In this document: one piece after another, positions 31,051 through 39,621 of the stretch | Layout of the letters: each line of letters opens with the position of its first letter | Numbering within the stretch: the stretch's first letter is position 1 | Assembly: GCF_014054985.1 (NCBI RefSeq) | Contig: NZ_CP059569.1 | Span: 248,001 to 312,000, forward strand | Length of the DNA stretch: 64,000 bases | Source of the DNA: Kingella oralis | GTDB taxonomy: Bacteria; Pseudomonadota; Gammaproteobacteria; Burkholderiales; Neisseriaceae | Direction of reading: 5' to 3' | Made by a program: the position numbers and the translations under genes | The notes under the pieces: model-generated | Databases searched by the model: none | The model's input: the letters and a program-made list of their open reading frames with translations, nothing else | What the model was told of the DNA's origin: nothing

Positions 31051-31626
31051 ATGCCCCGCCAATCCATCATGCTCACCCCGCACCACCGCCAAGCCATTTG
31101 GCTGGCCTACACGCAGGAGAAGGAAAGCGTAAGCTCATTGGCACGCCGTTACCAAGTCAGCCGCGTCACCATCTACCGCGCACTTTAAAGCCGCAAGGGG
31201 CAGGCTGCTCAAACCCCAAACCAGTACCAACAATCGTTTCAAACAAGTTTCTGACCGAACACCTGATTGATCCCTGCCCATACCTGATCGAGTGCGTTTA
31301 CTCCGACAACGGTACGGAATACAAAGGCTCGGCCAACCATGCTTTCGGTGTAGCCTGTTATGAGAACGGGATTGGTCAAAAGTTTACCCGGGTTGCCCGT
31401 CCGCAGACCAACGGCAAAGCGGAGCGGGTTATCCGCACCCTGATGGAGATGTGGCATGAGAAACAGTCGTTTGACAGTCCGGAACATCGGCAAAAGGAGC
31501 TGTGTTGCTTTGTTAATTTCTATAACACTGTGAAGTCGCACCGCAGTTTGAACGGCGATACGCCGTTTGAGGTCTTGCAGGCCTATTTTTCCCAACCTGT
31601 GATGTAAACAACGCGAAGATTTCCTA
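31051..31626 (+). mobile_element. Decayed IS481-like element with internal deletion
   Basis: A short frame at 31051-31188 encodes the N-terminal helix-turn-helix (MLTPHHRQAIWLAYTQEKES.., SLARRYQVSRVTIYRAL) and then stops. After a jump, another frame (about 31250-31607) holds the last part of a DDE transposase: YSDNGTEYKG with the second Asp, and TNGKAERVIRTL with the Glu. The piece with the first catalytic Asp is missing, so the element cannot move itself. The terminal sequence GATTTCCTACA ends near 31626 and is mirrored at 30096. Confidence 0.82.
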
Positions 31627-31742
31627 CACCTTATCCCGCCCCAAGGCAGCCTGAAACGGTGTTCAGCGAAGCCAAAACTCCCCCCGCCCGCATCCAAATC
31701 CCGCTATAATCCGCCCCGTTTTTCACTCGTCTTAACAAAACC

Positions 31743-33086
31743 ATGAGCCATCCCAACACTTCTTTACTTGAACGCTGGTTCAAGCTCGCCGAAAAAGGCA
31801 CCACCGTCCGCACCGAACTCTTGGCGGGCTTCACCACCTTTCTCACCCTGTGCTACATCACTATCGTCAATCCCAGCGTGCTCTCGCAAGCGGGCATGGA
31901 TTTTGGCGCGGTGTTTGTCGCCACCTGCATCGCTTCCGCCATCGGCTGCTTTGTGATGGGCGGCTTGGCGAACTATCCCATCGCGCTCGCCCCTGGGATG
32001 GGCTTAAATGCCTATTTCACATACAGCGTGGTGATGGGCATGGGCGTATCGTGGCAAGTCGCACTCGCAGCCGTATTCGTTTCAGGCTGCATTTTTATTG
32101 CGTTTAGCTTGTTCAAAGTGCGCGAAATGCTGGTGAATGCGCTGCCGATGAGCTTAAAAATGGCGATTGCGGCGGGCATCGGGCTGTTTCTCGCGCTGAT
32201 TGCGCTCAAAGGCTCGGGCGTGGTGGTCGCCAGCGAAGCCACGCTGCTGAAAATGGGCAATCTGTACATTGAACACGACGGCGCGAAGCTGCCGAACTAC
32301 CCCGTTTTGCTCACGCTGGCGGGCTTGTTTTTAACCATCGCGCTGGATTATTACCGCGTGCGTGGGGCGATTATCATCAGCATTTTTGTGATTACCGCCA
32401 TTGCCGCTGGCTTGGGCTTAACGCAGATAGACGGCGTGGTGTCCAGCGTGCCCAGCATCGCGCCTACTTTTATGCAAATGGATTTTAGCCACTTGTTTTC
32501 AGGCAGCCTGATTGCGGTGGTGTTTGTGTTTTTCTTGGTGGACTTGTTTGACAGCACGGGCACGCTGGTGGGCGTGTCGCACCGCGCGGGGCTGCTGGAT
32601 GAAAACGGGCATTTGCCGCGCCTGAAAAAGGCGTTGTTTGCCGATAGCATCGCCATCGTGGCGGGCGCGGGCTTGGGCACATCGTCCACCACGCCGTATA
32701 TTGAAAGCGCGTCGGGCGTGGCAGCGGGCGGGCGTACGGGCTTAACGGCAATCACCGTGGGCGTGCTGATGCTGGCGTGCTTGTGGTTTTCGCCGCTGGC
32801 CAAAGCCGTGCCCGCCTTTGCCACCGCACCCGCGCTGTTGTATATCGGCGTGCAGATGATGCGCTCTGCTATTGAAATCAACTGGAAAGACATCACCGAA
32901 GCCGCGCCCGCGTTTCTCACCATCGCGTTTATGCCGTTTACTTATTCCATTGCCGACGGCATTGCGATGGGCTTTATCAGCTATGCAGCGGTGAAGCTGC
33001 TGTGCCGCCGCGCCAAGGATGTGCCGCCGATGGTGTGGTTTGTGGCGGTGGCTTGGCTGGCGAAATTTTGGTTTTTGGGGGCGTGA
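31743..33086 (+). CDS. NCS2-family purine permease (AzgA/PbuG-like)
   Basis: 447 residues with 12-14 hydrophobic segments. Family signatures: RTELLAGFTTFLTLCYITIVNPSVL at the N-terminus, ALAPGMGLNAYFTY and DLFDSTGTLVGVSHRAG in the middle, then GTSSTTPYIESASGVAAGGRTGLTA. These identify the adenine/guanine/hypoxanthine symporters. It takes up purine bases across the inner membrane. A DUS codes FSGSL in the middle of the protein. Two DUS pairs follow the gene. Confidence 0.93.
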   Translation: MSHPNTSLLERWFKLAEKGTTVRTELLAGFTTFLTLCYITIVNPSVLSQAGMDFGAVFVATCIASAIGCFVMGGLANYPIALAPGMGLNAYFTYSVVMGMGVSWQVALAAVFVSGCIFIAFSLFKVREMLVNALPMSLKMAIAAGIGLFLALIALKGSGVVVASEATLLKMGNLYIEHDGAKLPNYPVLLTLAGLFLTIALDYYRVRGAIIISIFVITAIAAGLGLTQIDGVVSSVPSIAPTFMQMDFSHLFSGSLIAVVFVFFLVDLFDSTGTLVGVSHRAGLLDENGHLPRLKKALFADSIAIVAGAGLGTSSTTPYIESASGVAAGGRTGLTAITVGVLMLACLWFSPLAKAVPAFATAPALLYIGVQMMRSAIEINWKDITEAAPAFLTIAFMPFTYSIADGIAMGFISYAAVKLLCRRAKDVPPMVWFVAVAWLAKFWFLGA

Positions 33087-33090
33087 TGGG

Positions 33091-33131
33091 TTTCAGGCTG
33101 CCTTTGTATGTGAACAATAGGCAGCCTGAAA
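33091..33131 (+). terminator. DUS-pair terminator after the purine permease
   Basis: TTTCAGGCTGCCTTT pairs with AGGCAGCCTGAAA, five bases after the stop codon. Confidence 0.7.
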
Positions 33132-33152
33132 AGTGATGATGGGCGAAGGATG

Positions 33153-33192
33153 AGGCAGCCTGAAAACGTGCAGATGCGGTTTCAGGCTGCCT
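33153..33192. repeat. Second DUS pair, left border of the CRISPR island
   Basis: AGGCAGCCTGAAA and TTTCAGGCTGCCT 14 bases apart. Right of this point other DUS dialects appear. Confidence 0.6.
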
Positions 33193-33270
33193 TATCTGAC
33201 TATCCAGCCAAGTATCCGCACCTAGCCTTATCCGCATCCCGCACCCGCCGGCAACGAAAGGAATCCAACC

Positions 33271-35550
33271 ATGACCTCAAAAACCTACTACGCCCACTCC
33301 GCCGGAAACCTGCCCTACGAACATTGGCAGACGATGGAAAGCCACGCGCGCAATGTGGGCGGGATGGCGGCGGGCTTTGCCGCGTATTTCGGCGCGCAGG
33401 AAATTGCCCGCGCCACGGGGCTGCTGCACGACGTGGGCAAGTATTCGCCGCTGTTTGACAAACGTCTGCACGGCGACCCGAAGCGGGTGGACCATTCCAC
33501 GGCGGGCGCGAAAATCGCGGTTGAACGCTGGGGCGTGCGGCTGGGCAAGATGATGGCGTTCTGCATTGCGGGGCACCATGCCGGGCTGGCAAACGGCGCA
33601 GGCGCGGGTGACGGGCGCGGCACTTTGCAGCAGCGGCTGGACTGGCAGTTTGGTGCGGATATTCCCAAGCTCGATGAAGTTTGGCGGCAGGAAATCGATT
33701 TGCCCGAAACGCTGCCTGCGCCGTCGGTGAAACCCGATGCTGGCGACCATCCGCATTTCACCTGCGCTTTTTTCATCCGTATGCTGTATTCCTGTTTGGT
33801 CGATGCCGATTTTCTCGACACCGAAGCCTTTTACGCCAAGCTGGAACAGCGCGAAACCGTGCGCGGCGGCCATCCCGATTTGGAGACGCTGCGGCCGGTT
33901 TTTTTTGATTTTATCAACGCGTTCAGACGGCGTGCCACCCAAGCCCCGAAGGAAACGGAAGAGCAGCAGCGCAATGCCGCACTGAACCGCCTGCGCGGCG
34001 AAATTCTGGATTATGCCGTGGCGCAGGCGCAGCAGGACACGGGGCTGTTCAGCCTCACCGTGCCCACCGGCGGCGGCAAAACCTTCACGTCGATGGCGTT
34101 CGCGCTGGAACACGCCAAGGCGCACGGTTTGCGCCGCGTGATTTATGTGATTCCGTTCACCAGCATCATCGAGCAGAACGCCGCCGAGTTTCGCAAAGCG
34201 TTTGGAGCGCTGGGCGAAGCGGCGGTGCTGGAACACCACAGCAGCTTCGACGATGCCAGGCTGCAAGGCGAAAACAGCAAAGACAAGCTGCGGCTGGCAT
34301 CGGAAAACTGGGATATGCCCGTGGTGGTAACTACCGCCGTGCAGTTTTTCGAAAGCCTGTTTGCCGACCGCTCCTCGCGCTGCCGCAAGCTGCACAATAT
34401 TTCAGGCAGCGTGATTATTCTCGACGAAGCGCAGCTGCTGCCGCTGAACCTGCTGCGCCCGATTATGCAGGCGGTAAAAGAGCTGGCGCGCAATTACGGC
34501 TGCTCGGTGGTGCTGTGCACCGCCACCCAGCCCGCCGTGCAGTCCGAACACGGTTTCTACAAAGGCCTGCAAAACGTACGCGAGCTGGCACCCAACCCGC
34601 CCGCGCTGTTTGACGCATTGCGCCGCACCAGCGTGCAGCACGTCGGCGTGCAAACCGATGCGGAGCTGCTGGGCATCCTGTCGCAGCACGAACAGATGCT
34701 CGTTATCGTGAACAACCGCCGCCACGCCCGCAGCCTGTATGACGCCGCCAAACATCTGGGCGGTGTGTGCCACCTGACCACGCTGATGTGCGCCGAACAC
34801 CGCTCGCAGGTGCTGGACGAAATCCGCGCCAAACTGTTTTCAGGCTGCCCTTGCCGCGTGATTGCCACTTCTTTGATTGAGGCGGGCGTGGACGTGGATT
34901 TCCCGTTTGTGATGCGTGCCGAAGCGGGGCTGGATTCCGTTGCCCAAGCCGCAGGCCGCTGCAACCGCGAAGGCAAAAGGCCGTCTGAAAGCAGCTTGGT
35001 ATGGATATTCGCACCAGAAGATAAATGGAAAGCCCCGCCTGAACTTGCCGCCCAAGCCGCCGTTATGCGCCTGACCGCTGACAGCTTTTCAGACGACCTC
35101 TTATCCACCCAAGCCGTTGCCGCCTACTTCGCCGAGCTTTATCAATTGAAAGGCAGTGAACTGGACAATAAAAAAATTCTGAAAATGCACAACGATACAG
35201 GGCAAAGCCTCGATTTCCCATTCCAAACCATCGCTGACAAGTTCCGTATGATCGAAAGCCATATGCAGCCGCTGATTATTCCGTTCGACGTTGATGCCGA
35301 AAACCTCATTAACAGCCTGCACCACACCGACCACATCGGCGGACTGCTACGCAAACTGCAACTCTACACCGTCCAAATTCCCGAAAAAGCCCTTGCCGCT
35401 TTGTATAAAGCAGGGCGTATCGAACCGATTAACGAGAAAAACCTCGGCAAACAATTTTATACGCTGATTGGGCTAGATTTGTATGATGAGGTGGCGGGGT
35501 TGAGTTGGGAGGATACAGAGTTTTTGAAGGGAGAGAGTTTGGTGTTTTAA
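33271..35550 (+). CDS. cas3: Type I-C CRISPR helicase-nuclease Cas3
   Basis: 759 residues. Cas3 is recruited by Cascade at the target, unwinds DNA and degrades it. The HD nuclease is N-terminal: H25, LLHDVGKYSP at 51-60 with H53-D54, then DHSTAGA and GHHAGL. The helicase has Walker A VPTGGGKTF (near 266), the DEAQ box in IILDEAQLLP (near 385), SAT-type motif CTATQP, and motif VI QAAGRCNREG. Ribosome site AAAGGA. It starts the island. It contains DUS of three dialects: GCCGTCTGAA (33922), AGGCCGTCTGAA (34978) and AGGTCGTCTGAA (35088), plus a king-type core near 34838. The last 400 bases are more AT-rich than the rest. Confidence 0.96.
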   Translation: MTSKTYYAHSAGNLPYEHWQTMESHARNVGGMAAGFAAYFGAQEIARATGLLHDVGKYSPLFDKRLHGDPKRVDHSTAGAKIAVERWGVRLGKMMAFCIAGHHAGLANGAGAGDGRGTLQQRLDWQFGADIPKLDEVWRQEIDLPETLPAPSVKPDAGDHPHFTCAFFIRMLYSCLVDADFLDTEAFYAKLEQRETVRGGHPDLETLRPVFFDFINAFRRRATQAPKETEEQQRNAALNRLRGEILDYAVAQAQQDTGLFSLTVPTGGGKTFTSMAFALEHAKAHGLRRVIYVIPFTSIIEQNAAEFRKAFGALGEAAVLEHHSSFDDARLQGENSKDKLRLASENWDMPVVVTTAVQFFESLFADRSSRCRKLHNISGSVIILDEAQLLPLNLLRPIMQAVKELARNYGCSVVLCTATQPAVQSEHGFYKGLQNVRELAPNPPALFDALRRTSVQHVGVQTDAELLGILSQHEQMLVIVNNRRHARSLYDAAKHLGGVCHLTTLMCAEHRSQVLDEIRAKLFSGCPCRVIATSLIEAGVDVDFPFVMRAEAGLDSVAQAAGRCNREGKRPSESSLVWIFAPEDKWKAPPELAAQAAVMRLTADSFSDDLLSTQAVAAYFAELYQLKGSELDNKKILKMHNDTGQSLDFPFQTIADKFRMIESHMQPLIIPFDVDAENLINSLHHTDHIGGLLRKLQLYTVQIPEKALAALYKAGRIEPINEKNLGKQFYTLIGLDLYDEVAGLSWEDTEFLKGESLVF
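33922..33931 (-). repeat. Neisseria-type 10-mer DUS in cas3
   Basis: TTCAGACGGC, the complement of GCCGTCTGAA. Confidence 0.8.
34978..34989 (+). repeat. AG-DUS (Neisseria dialect) in cas3
   Basis: AGGCCGTCTGAA, a full 12-base match. Confidence 0.85.
35088..35099 (-). repeat. AG-mucDUS dialect in cas3
   Basis: TTCAGACGACCT, the complement of AGGTCGTCTGAA, the dialect described for Neisseria mucosa-like species. Confidence 0.85.
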
Positions 35551-35588
35551 CTCGATCTCTATTTTTAACCTAAGAAAAGGAAACCGTT

Positions 35589-37025
35589 ATGTTTATAAAA
35601 AGTATTTGTTTATCTAATTTTAAAGGGTTTATTGGTGAGAACCATCAGATTAACTTTAAGATTCCTGATGGTACTACGGCTGGTAGTGGTTTAAATATAT
35701 TTGTTGGAGAGAACAACTCTGGTAAGTCATCTATTTTTGAGGCGGTGGATTTTTTACGAAACGGAATCAAAGGAGAAATTGATCGAATTATAAGCAAGAG
35801 TGAGGATAACACAGAAGACGTTCAAGCCTGCATTGAACTCACTTTTTTTGGTGATATTCAAAACTCAATTAATCACTTTGTTCAGTCTAATAAACAAGCC
35901 GTTTTTACCAGTTCAATCACAAGAAATAATGAGCTTAGAGCAAGAAGAAGTACATTAGATTGTAAACAATTAGATTTATGGAATGAAAATTCACAAGGAT
36001 ATTCCAACCCAAATGGCATTGATGCACCATTCAAAAAACTCTTTGAGACAAATTTTATCTGGGCAGATACAAATCCTAATGATGAGGCAACTTTTGGTTC
36101 GACAACTCTTTGTGGAATGTTATTAAAAGAAATTGCACAGGCTCACATTACAACTTCTGAATATAGGGAGTTCCAAGATAGTTTTAACAGTGTTTTTAAT
36201 AATCCTGATTCAGAGTTACGTCAAAAAATTGCAGTCGTTGAACAGAAAGTTCAGCGTATTTTTACAGAACAGTTTGGACAAGCAGATATTCATTTTAGAT
36301 TCGATGAACTAAAGATAGATTCATTTTTTAAAAGTGCATCTATCTTCATTGACGATGGCGTGGATATCCCGATGTCTGAAAAAGGTAATGGAATGCAGCG
36401 TTCAGTCGCATTAGCTTTACTTCAAGTCTATGCAGAAGAATTGGCACATGATGAAGAGCGAGGTCAAACTAAGCCGTTTTATTTGTTTATTGATGAACCT
36501 GAGCTTTGTTTACATCCAAAAGGGCAAACTAAATTACTTGAGGCGTTATTAGAAATTTCAAAAACGAAACAAGTATTTTTGACTACGCATTCCCCATATT
36601 TTTTGGTTACGCCACACTTAAGCAATGTCGGTCTGTTTATTTTTAGAAAGGACGGAATCAGCAATATTGTTGAAGATGCTTCATTGGAGCCAATGTTTCC
36701 TTGGAGTCCAACTTGGGGAGAGATTAATTTTAAAGCGTATAAATTGCCTACCGTGGAATTACATAATGAATTATATGGAAGATTACAAGATATGAATGGA
36801 AAATTTAGTGAGAGAGATTTTGAACAATGGATTAATGCTCAAGGAATCCAATTCAGTAAACATTGGGCTAGAGTAAATAGTGATGGCACGGTTAGACAAC
36901 CATATCCAGTAAGTTTGCAAACATTTATCCGCAACCATATTCATCATCCTGAAAATCGACAAAATACACTTTATACAGAAGATGAACTTAAACAATCTAT
37001 TGAGGAAATGATTAGATTGTTATAG
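35589..37025 (+). CDS. AAA ATPase with putative C-terminal HEPN RNase motif, inside the cas operon
   Basis: 478 residues, not a Cas protein. It is an SMC/RecF-like ATPase: Walker A GENNSGKSS at 40-48, ABC-type signature region SEKGNGMQRSVALALLQ near 262-278, Walker B FYLFIDEPELCLHPKGQ near 298-314, and H-switch LTTHSPYF near 330. There is no TOPRIM domain as in OLD nucleases. The C-terminal 130 residues end with FIRNHIHHPENR; R448-N449-x3-H453 fits the RNxxxH catalytic motif of HEPN RNases, as in anticodon nucleases that pair with ATPases. It is much more AT-rich than the cas genes, sits 38 bases after cas3 and is followed by a Pasteurellaceae uptake-signal pair. I infer an imported toxin-like defence gene. 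The ATPase call is firm, the HEPN call is tentative. Confidence 0.8.
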   Translation: MFIKSICLSNFKGFIGENHQINFKIPDGTTAGSGLNIFVGENNSGKSSIFEAVDFLRNGIKGEIDRIISKSEDNTEDVQACIELTFFGDIQNSINHFVQSNKQAVFTSSITRNNELRARRSTLDCKQLDLWNENSQGYSNPNGIDAPFKKLFETNFIWADTNPNDEATFGSTTLCGMLLKEIAQAHITTSEYREFQDSFNSVFNNPDSELRQKIAVVEQKVQRIFTEQFGQADIHFRFDELKIDSFFKSASIFIDDGVDIPMSEKGNGMQRSVALALLQVYAEELAHDEERGQTKPFYLFIDEPELCLHPKGQTKLLEALLEISKTKQVFLTTHSPYFLVTPHLSNVGLFIFRKDGISNIVEDASLEPMFPWSPTWGEINFKAYKLPTVELHNELYGRLQDMNGKFSERDFEQWINAQGIQFSKHWARVNSDGTVRQPYPVSLQTFIRNHIHHPENRQNTLYTEDELKQSIEEMIRLL

Positions 37026-37038
37026 TTGAAGGAGTAAA

Positions 37039-37089
37039 AAGTGCGGTCAATTCTTCCAACGTTTTTAAACGTCGTCTGAAACCGCACTT
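37039..37089. terminator. Inverted pair of Haemophilus-type uptake signals (USS) after the AAA gene
   Basis: AAGTGCGGT at 37039-37047, extended by CAATT as in the full USS, and its complement ACCGCACTT at 37081-37089. The loop holds ACGTTT-TT-AAACGT and, at 37069-37080, ACGTCGTCTGAA, one mismatch from AGGTCGTCTGAA. Paired USS are terminators in Haemophilus and its relatives. Confidence 0.8.
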
Positions 37090-37110
37090 CCTAACCAAAA
37101 GGAGAACCAA

Positions 37111-37785
37111 ATGAACCAAATCCGCCTACACGTTTGGGGCGATTATGCCTGTTTTACCCGTCCGGAGATGAAGGTGGAGCGGGTGTCTTATGATGTCATC
37201 ACGCCGTCGGCGGCGCGCGGGATTTTGGCGGCGGTGCATTGGAAGCCGGCGATTCGGTGGGTGATTGACCGGATTTATGTGTTGAAGCCGATTCGGTTTG
37301 AGTCGGTGCGTCGCAATGAGTTGGGCGGCAAGATTTCGGCGGGTAAGGTCAGCGGCGCGATGAAGCGCAAGAGCGTTGCCGGTTTATATACGCTGATTGA
37401 AGACGACCGCCAGCAGCGCGCGGCGACGGTGCTTAAAGACGTGGCGTATGTAATTGAAGCCCATGCGGTGCTGACGCCAAAAGCGGGGGCGGATGAGACC
37501 GTTACCAAGCATATCGAGATGTTCAAACGCCGTGCGAAAAAGGGGCAATGTTTTCAGCAGCCTTGTTTGGGCGTGCGTGAATTTCCTGCCGATTTTGCGT
37601 TGATTGACGAGGGCGAGCCGCTGCCGCCGTCAGCGTTATCGGAAAGCGAGGCAAACCGCGATTTGGGCTGGATGCTGCACGATATTGATTTTGATCACGG
37701 CAACACGCCGCATTTTTTCCGCGCACAAATGAAAGACGGCGTGATTGATGTGCCGCCGTTTTACGCCGAGGAGGTGAAAGCATGA
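37111..37785 (+). CDS. cas5c: Type I-C Cas5 (Cas5d) crRNA endonuclease
   Basis: 224 residues, the usual size. In type I-C there is no Cas6; Cas5 cuts the precursor at the repeat stem and stays on the 5' handle. The N-terminal RAMP fold is IRLHVWGDYACFTRPEMKVERVSYDVITPSAARGIL, and the conserved RRNELGGKI and RAATVLKDVAYVI follow. Strong ribosome site AAAAGGAGA. It overlaps the cas8c start by four bases (ATGA), so translation is coupled. Confidence 0.95.
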   Translation: MNQIRLHVWGDYACFTRPEMKVERVSYDVITPSAARGILAAVHWKPAIRWVIDRIYVLKPIRFESVRRNELGGKISAGKVSGAMKRKSVAGLYTLIEDDRQQRAATVLKDVAYVIEAHAVLTPKAGADETVTKHIEMFKRRAKKGQCFQQPCLGVREFPADFALIDEGEPLPPSALSESEANRDLGWMLHDIDFDHGNTPHFFRAQMKDGVIDVPPFYAEEVKA

Positions 37786-39617
37786 TTCTAGCGTCCCTTG
37801 CCCGCTATTACCGCCGTTTGGCAGCAGAAACCGATGAAATGGGCAACCCGAAAGTGCCGCCTTATGGCTTTAGCGAGGAGAAAATCGGCTGGATTTTGGT
37901 GTTGGATAAAGAAGGCCGTCTGAAAACCGTTGTGCCGAATCTGACTGCCGATAAAAAGTCGCAGCCGAAGTTGATGAGCGTGCCGCGCCCTGAAAAACGC
38001 ACGTCGGGTATCAAGCCGAATTTTTTGTGGGATAAAACCGCCTACGCGCTTGGCGTAGAAGCCAATAAAAACAAAGCCGAAGCGAAAGAAAAACCGTTTA
38101 CGCCGTCTGAAAAAACCTTTGAAGCCTTCAAGCAATATCATCTCGATTTACTGCAAAACAGCGACGATGAAGGCTTGCAAGCCTTGTGCCGTTTTCTGCA
38201 AAACTGGCAGCCTGCACATTTTGCTACCGAAAATCTGCCAGCCGAAATGCTCGATGCCAACATCGCATTTTCTCTTGAAAAACCGACCGCACTTATCCAT
38301 AAACGCGAAGCCGCGCAAAGCTTGTGGGCAGGCTGCTTGAAAAGCGACGAAGCACTTGAGGGCTTGTGCTTGATTAGCGGCGAAGAGTCGCCCATCGCGC
38401 GGCTGCATCCCGCCATCAAAGGCGTGTACGGCGGGCAGAGTTCGGGCGGCTCGATTATTTCCTTCAACCAAGAGGCGTTCGCCTCCTTCGGCAAAGAACA
38501 GGGCGCAAACGCCCCCGTATCCGAACAGGCCGCCTTTGCCTACACCACCGCGCTCAACTACCTGCTGCGCCGCGACAACGACCACTGCTTGAACATCGGC
38601 GATGCCAGCACCGTGTTTTGGGCGGAAGCCGCTACCGTTGAACAGGCGCAAGCGGCGGAAAATATGTTTTCCTGCGCCGTCAATCCGCCGGACACCCACG
38701 ATTCGCCCGACGACGAGCAGGAAGCGCAAAAAGTCTTCTATATCCTTGAACAGGTTGCCAAAGGCCGCCCGCTGCACAAGGTTGCGCCCGAGCTTTCCCC
38801 CGACACCCGTTTCTATATTTTGGGCTTGGCACCCAATGCCGCGCGGATTTCCATCCGTTTCTGGCTCGACACTTCCTTCGGGCAGCTTGCCGCCCATCTG
38901 GCGCAGCACTGGCAGGATTTGGCACTTGAGCCCAAAGCGTGGAAGACGCCGCCTTCGGTTTGGCGGCTGCTGCTGGAAACCGCGGTGAAATTCAAAAACG
39001 GCGAAGGGCGGTACGACAAACCCAAGGCAGAAAACATCTTGCCCGTATTGGCAGGCGAAATGACCCGTGCCGTCATCAGCGGCACGCCCTATCCGCTGAG
39101 CCTGCTGTCGCAGCTGATTGCCCGCATCCGTGCCGACGGCGATGCCAACGGCCTGCGAATTGCCATGATTAAGGCCGTGTTGCAGCGGCGTTTCCGAAAA
39201 GGTTTGATTAACGAGGAGGTTCCGATGAGTTTGAATACCGAAAGCCCCAATACCGCGTATCAGCTGGGGCGGCTGTTTGCCGTGCTGGAACGCATCCAGT
39301 ATCAGGCGTTGGGCGAATTGAACGCCGGTATTGCCGACCGCTACTACGGTTCGGCTTCCGCCGTGCCGTTTTCCGTGTTTCCCCGCCTGCTTGCCGGCGC
39401 GAAACACCACCTGTCGCGCCTGCGCAAAGACAAAGCGGGCATAGCCGTCAATCTCGACAAAGACTTGGGCGAAATCATCGGCAGGCTGCCTGAAACTTTC
39501 CCGCGCCACCTGAGCATCGAAGAGCAAGGCCGTTTTGCCATCGGCTACTACCAGCAGAAACAAAGCTATTTCGCCCCCAAGCAACCCGCAGAAACCGACG
39601 AAACCCAAGGAGAATAA
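37782..39617 (+). CDS. cas8c: Type I-C large subunit Cas8c (Csd1)
   Basis: 611 residues. Cas8c recognises the PAM and caps the 5' end of the Cascade complex. Family marks: [16 protein letters not shown] at the N-terminus, [34 protein letters not shown], and the central [46 protein letters not shown]. The gene contains an internal start for Cas11c at 39225. Two Neisseria-type DUS (37913, 38102), a simonsiella-type DUS (AGGCTGCCTGAA at 39483) and one Haemophilus USS core (ACCGCACTT at 38286) lie within it. Confidence 0.95.
   Translation: MILASLARYYRRLAAETDEMGNPKVPPYGFSEEKIGWILVLDKEGRLKTVVPNLTADKKSQPKLMSVPRPEKRTSGIKPNFLWDKTAYALGVEANKNKAEAKEKPFTPSEKTFEAFKQYHLDLLQNSDDEGLQALCRFLQNWQPAHFATENLPAEMLDANIAFSLEKPTALIHKREAAQSLWAGCLKSDEALEGLCLISGEESPIARLHPAIKGVYGGQSSGGSIISFNQEAFASFGKEQGANAPVSEQAAFAYTTALNYLLRRDNDHCLNIGDASTVFWAEAATVEQAQAAENMFSCAVNPPDTHDSPDDEQEAQKVFYILEQVAKGRPLHKVAPELSPDTRFYILGLAPNAARISIRFWLDTSFGQLAAHLAQHWQDLALEPKAWKTPPSVWRLLLETAVKFKNGEGRYDKPKAENILPVLAGEMTRAVISGTPYPLSLLSQLIARIRADGDANGLRIAMIKAVLQRRFRKGLINEEVPMSLNTESPNTAYQLGRLFAVLERIQYQALGELNAGIADRYYGSASAVPFSVFPRLLAGAKHHLSRLRKDKAGIAVNLDKDLGEIIGRLPETFPRHLSIEEQGRFAIGYYQQKQSYFAPKQPAETDETQGE
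37913..37924 (+). repeat. AG-DUS (Neisseria dialect) in cas8c
   Basis: AGGCCGTCTGAA, full match. Confidence 0.85.
38102..38111 (+). repeat. Neisseria-type 10-mer DUS in cas8c
   Basis: GCCGTCTGAA, preceded by AC instead of AG or AT. Confidence 0.75.
39225..39617 (+). CDS. cas11c: Small subunit Cas11c from an internal start in cas8c
   Basis: A strong ribosome site GAGGAGGT at 39213-39220 is four bases before an in-frame ATG at 39225, giving a separate product of 130 residues that equals the Cas8c C-terminus. Internal translation of Cas11 from cas8c is known for type I-C systems, including one from Neisseria, and the small subunit lines the belly of Cascade. The sequence ([20 protein letters not shown]..) is helical as expected. 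The site is seen; the product is inferred. Confidence 0.8.
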   Translation: MSLNTESPNTAYQLGRLFAVLERIQYQALGELNAGIADRYYGSASAVPFSVFPRLLAGAKHHLSRLRKDKAGIAVNLDKDLGEIIGRLPETFPRHLSIEEQGRFAIGYYQQKQSYFAPKQPAETDETQGE

Positions 39618-39621
39618 AACC

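Noticed and set aside
35589..37025. ATPase gene as an OLD-family nuclease or as Cas-related helicase
   Set aside because: No TOPRIM motifs or helicase motifs are seen; the domain after the ATPase is short and ends in a HEPN-like motif.
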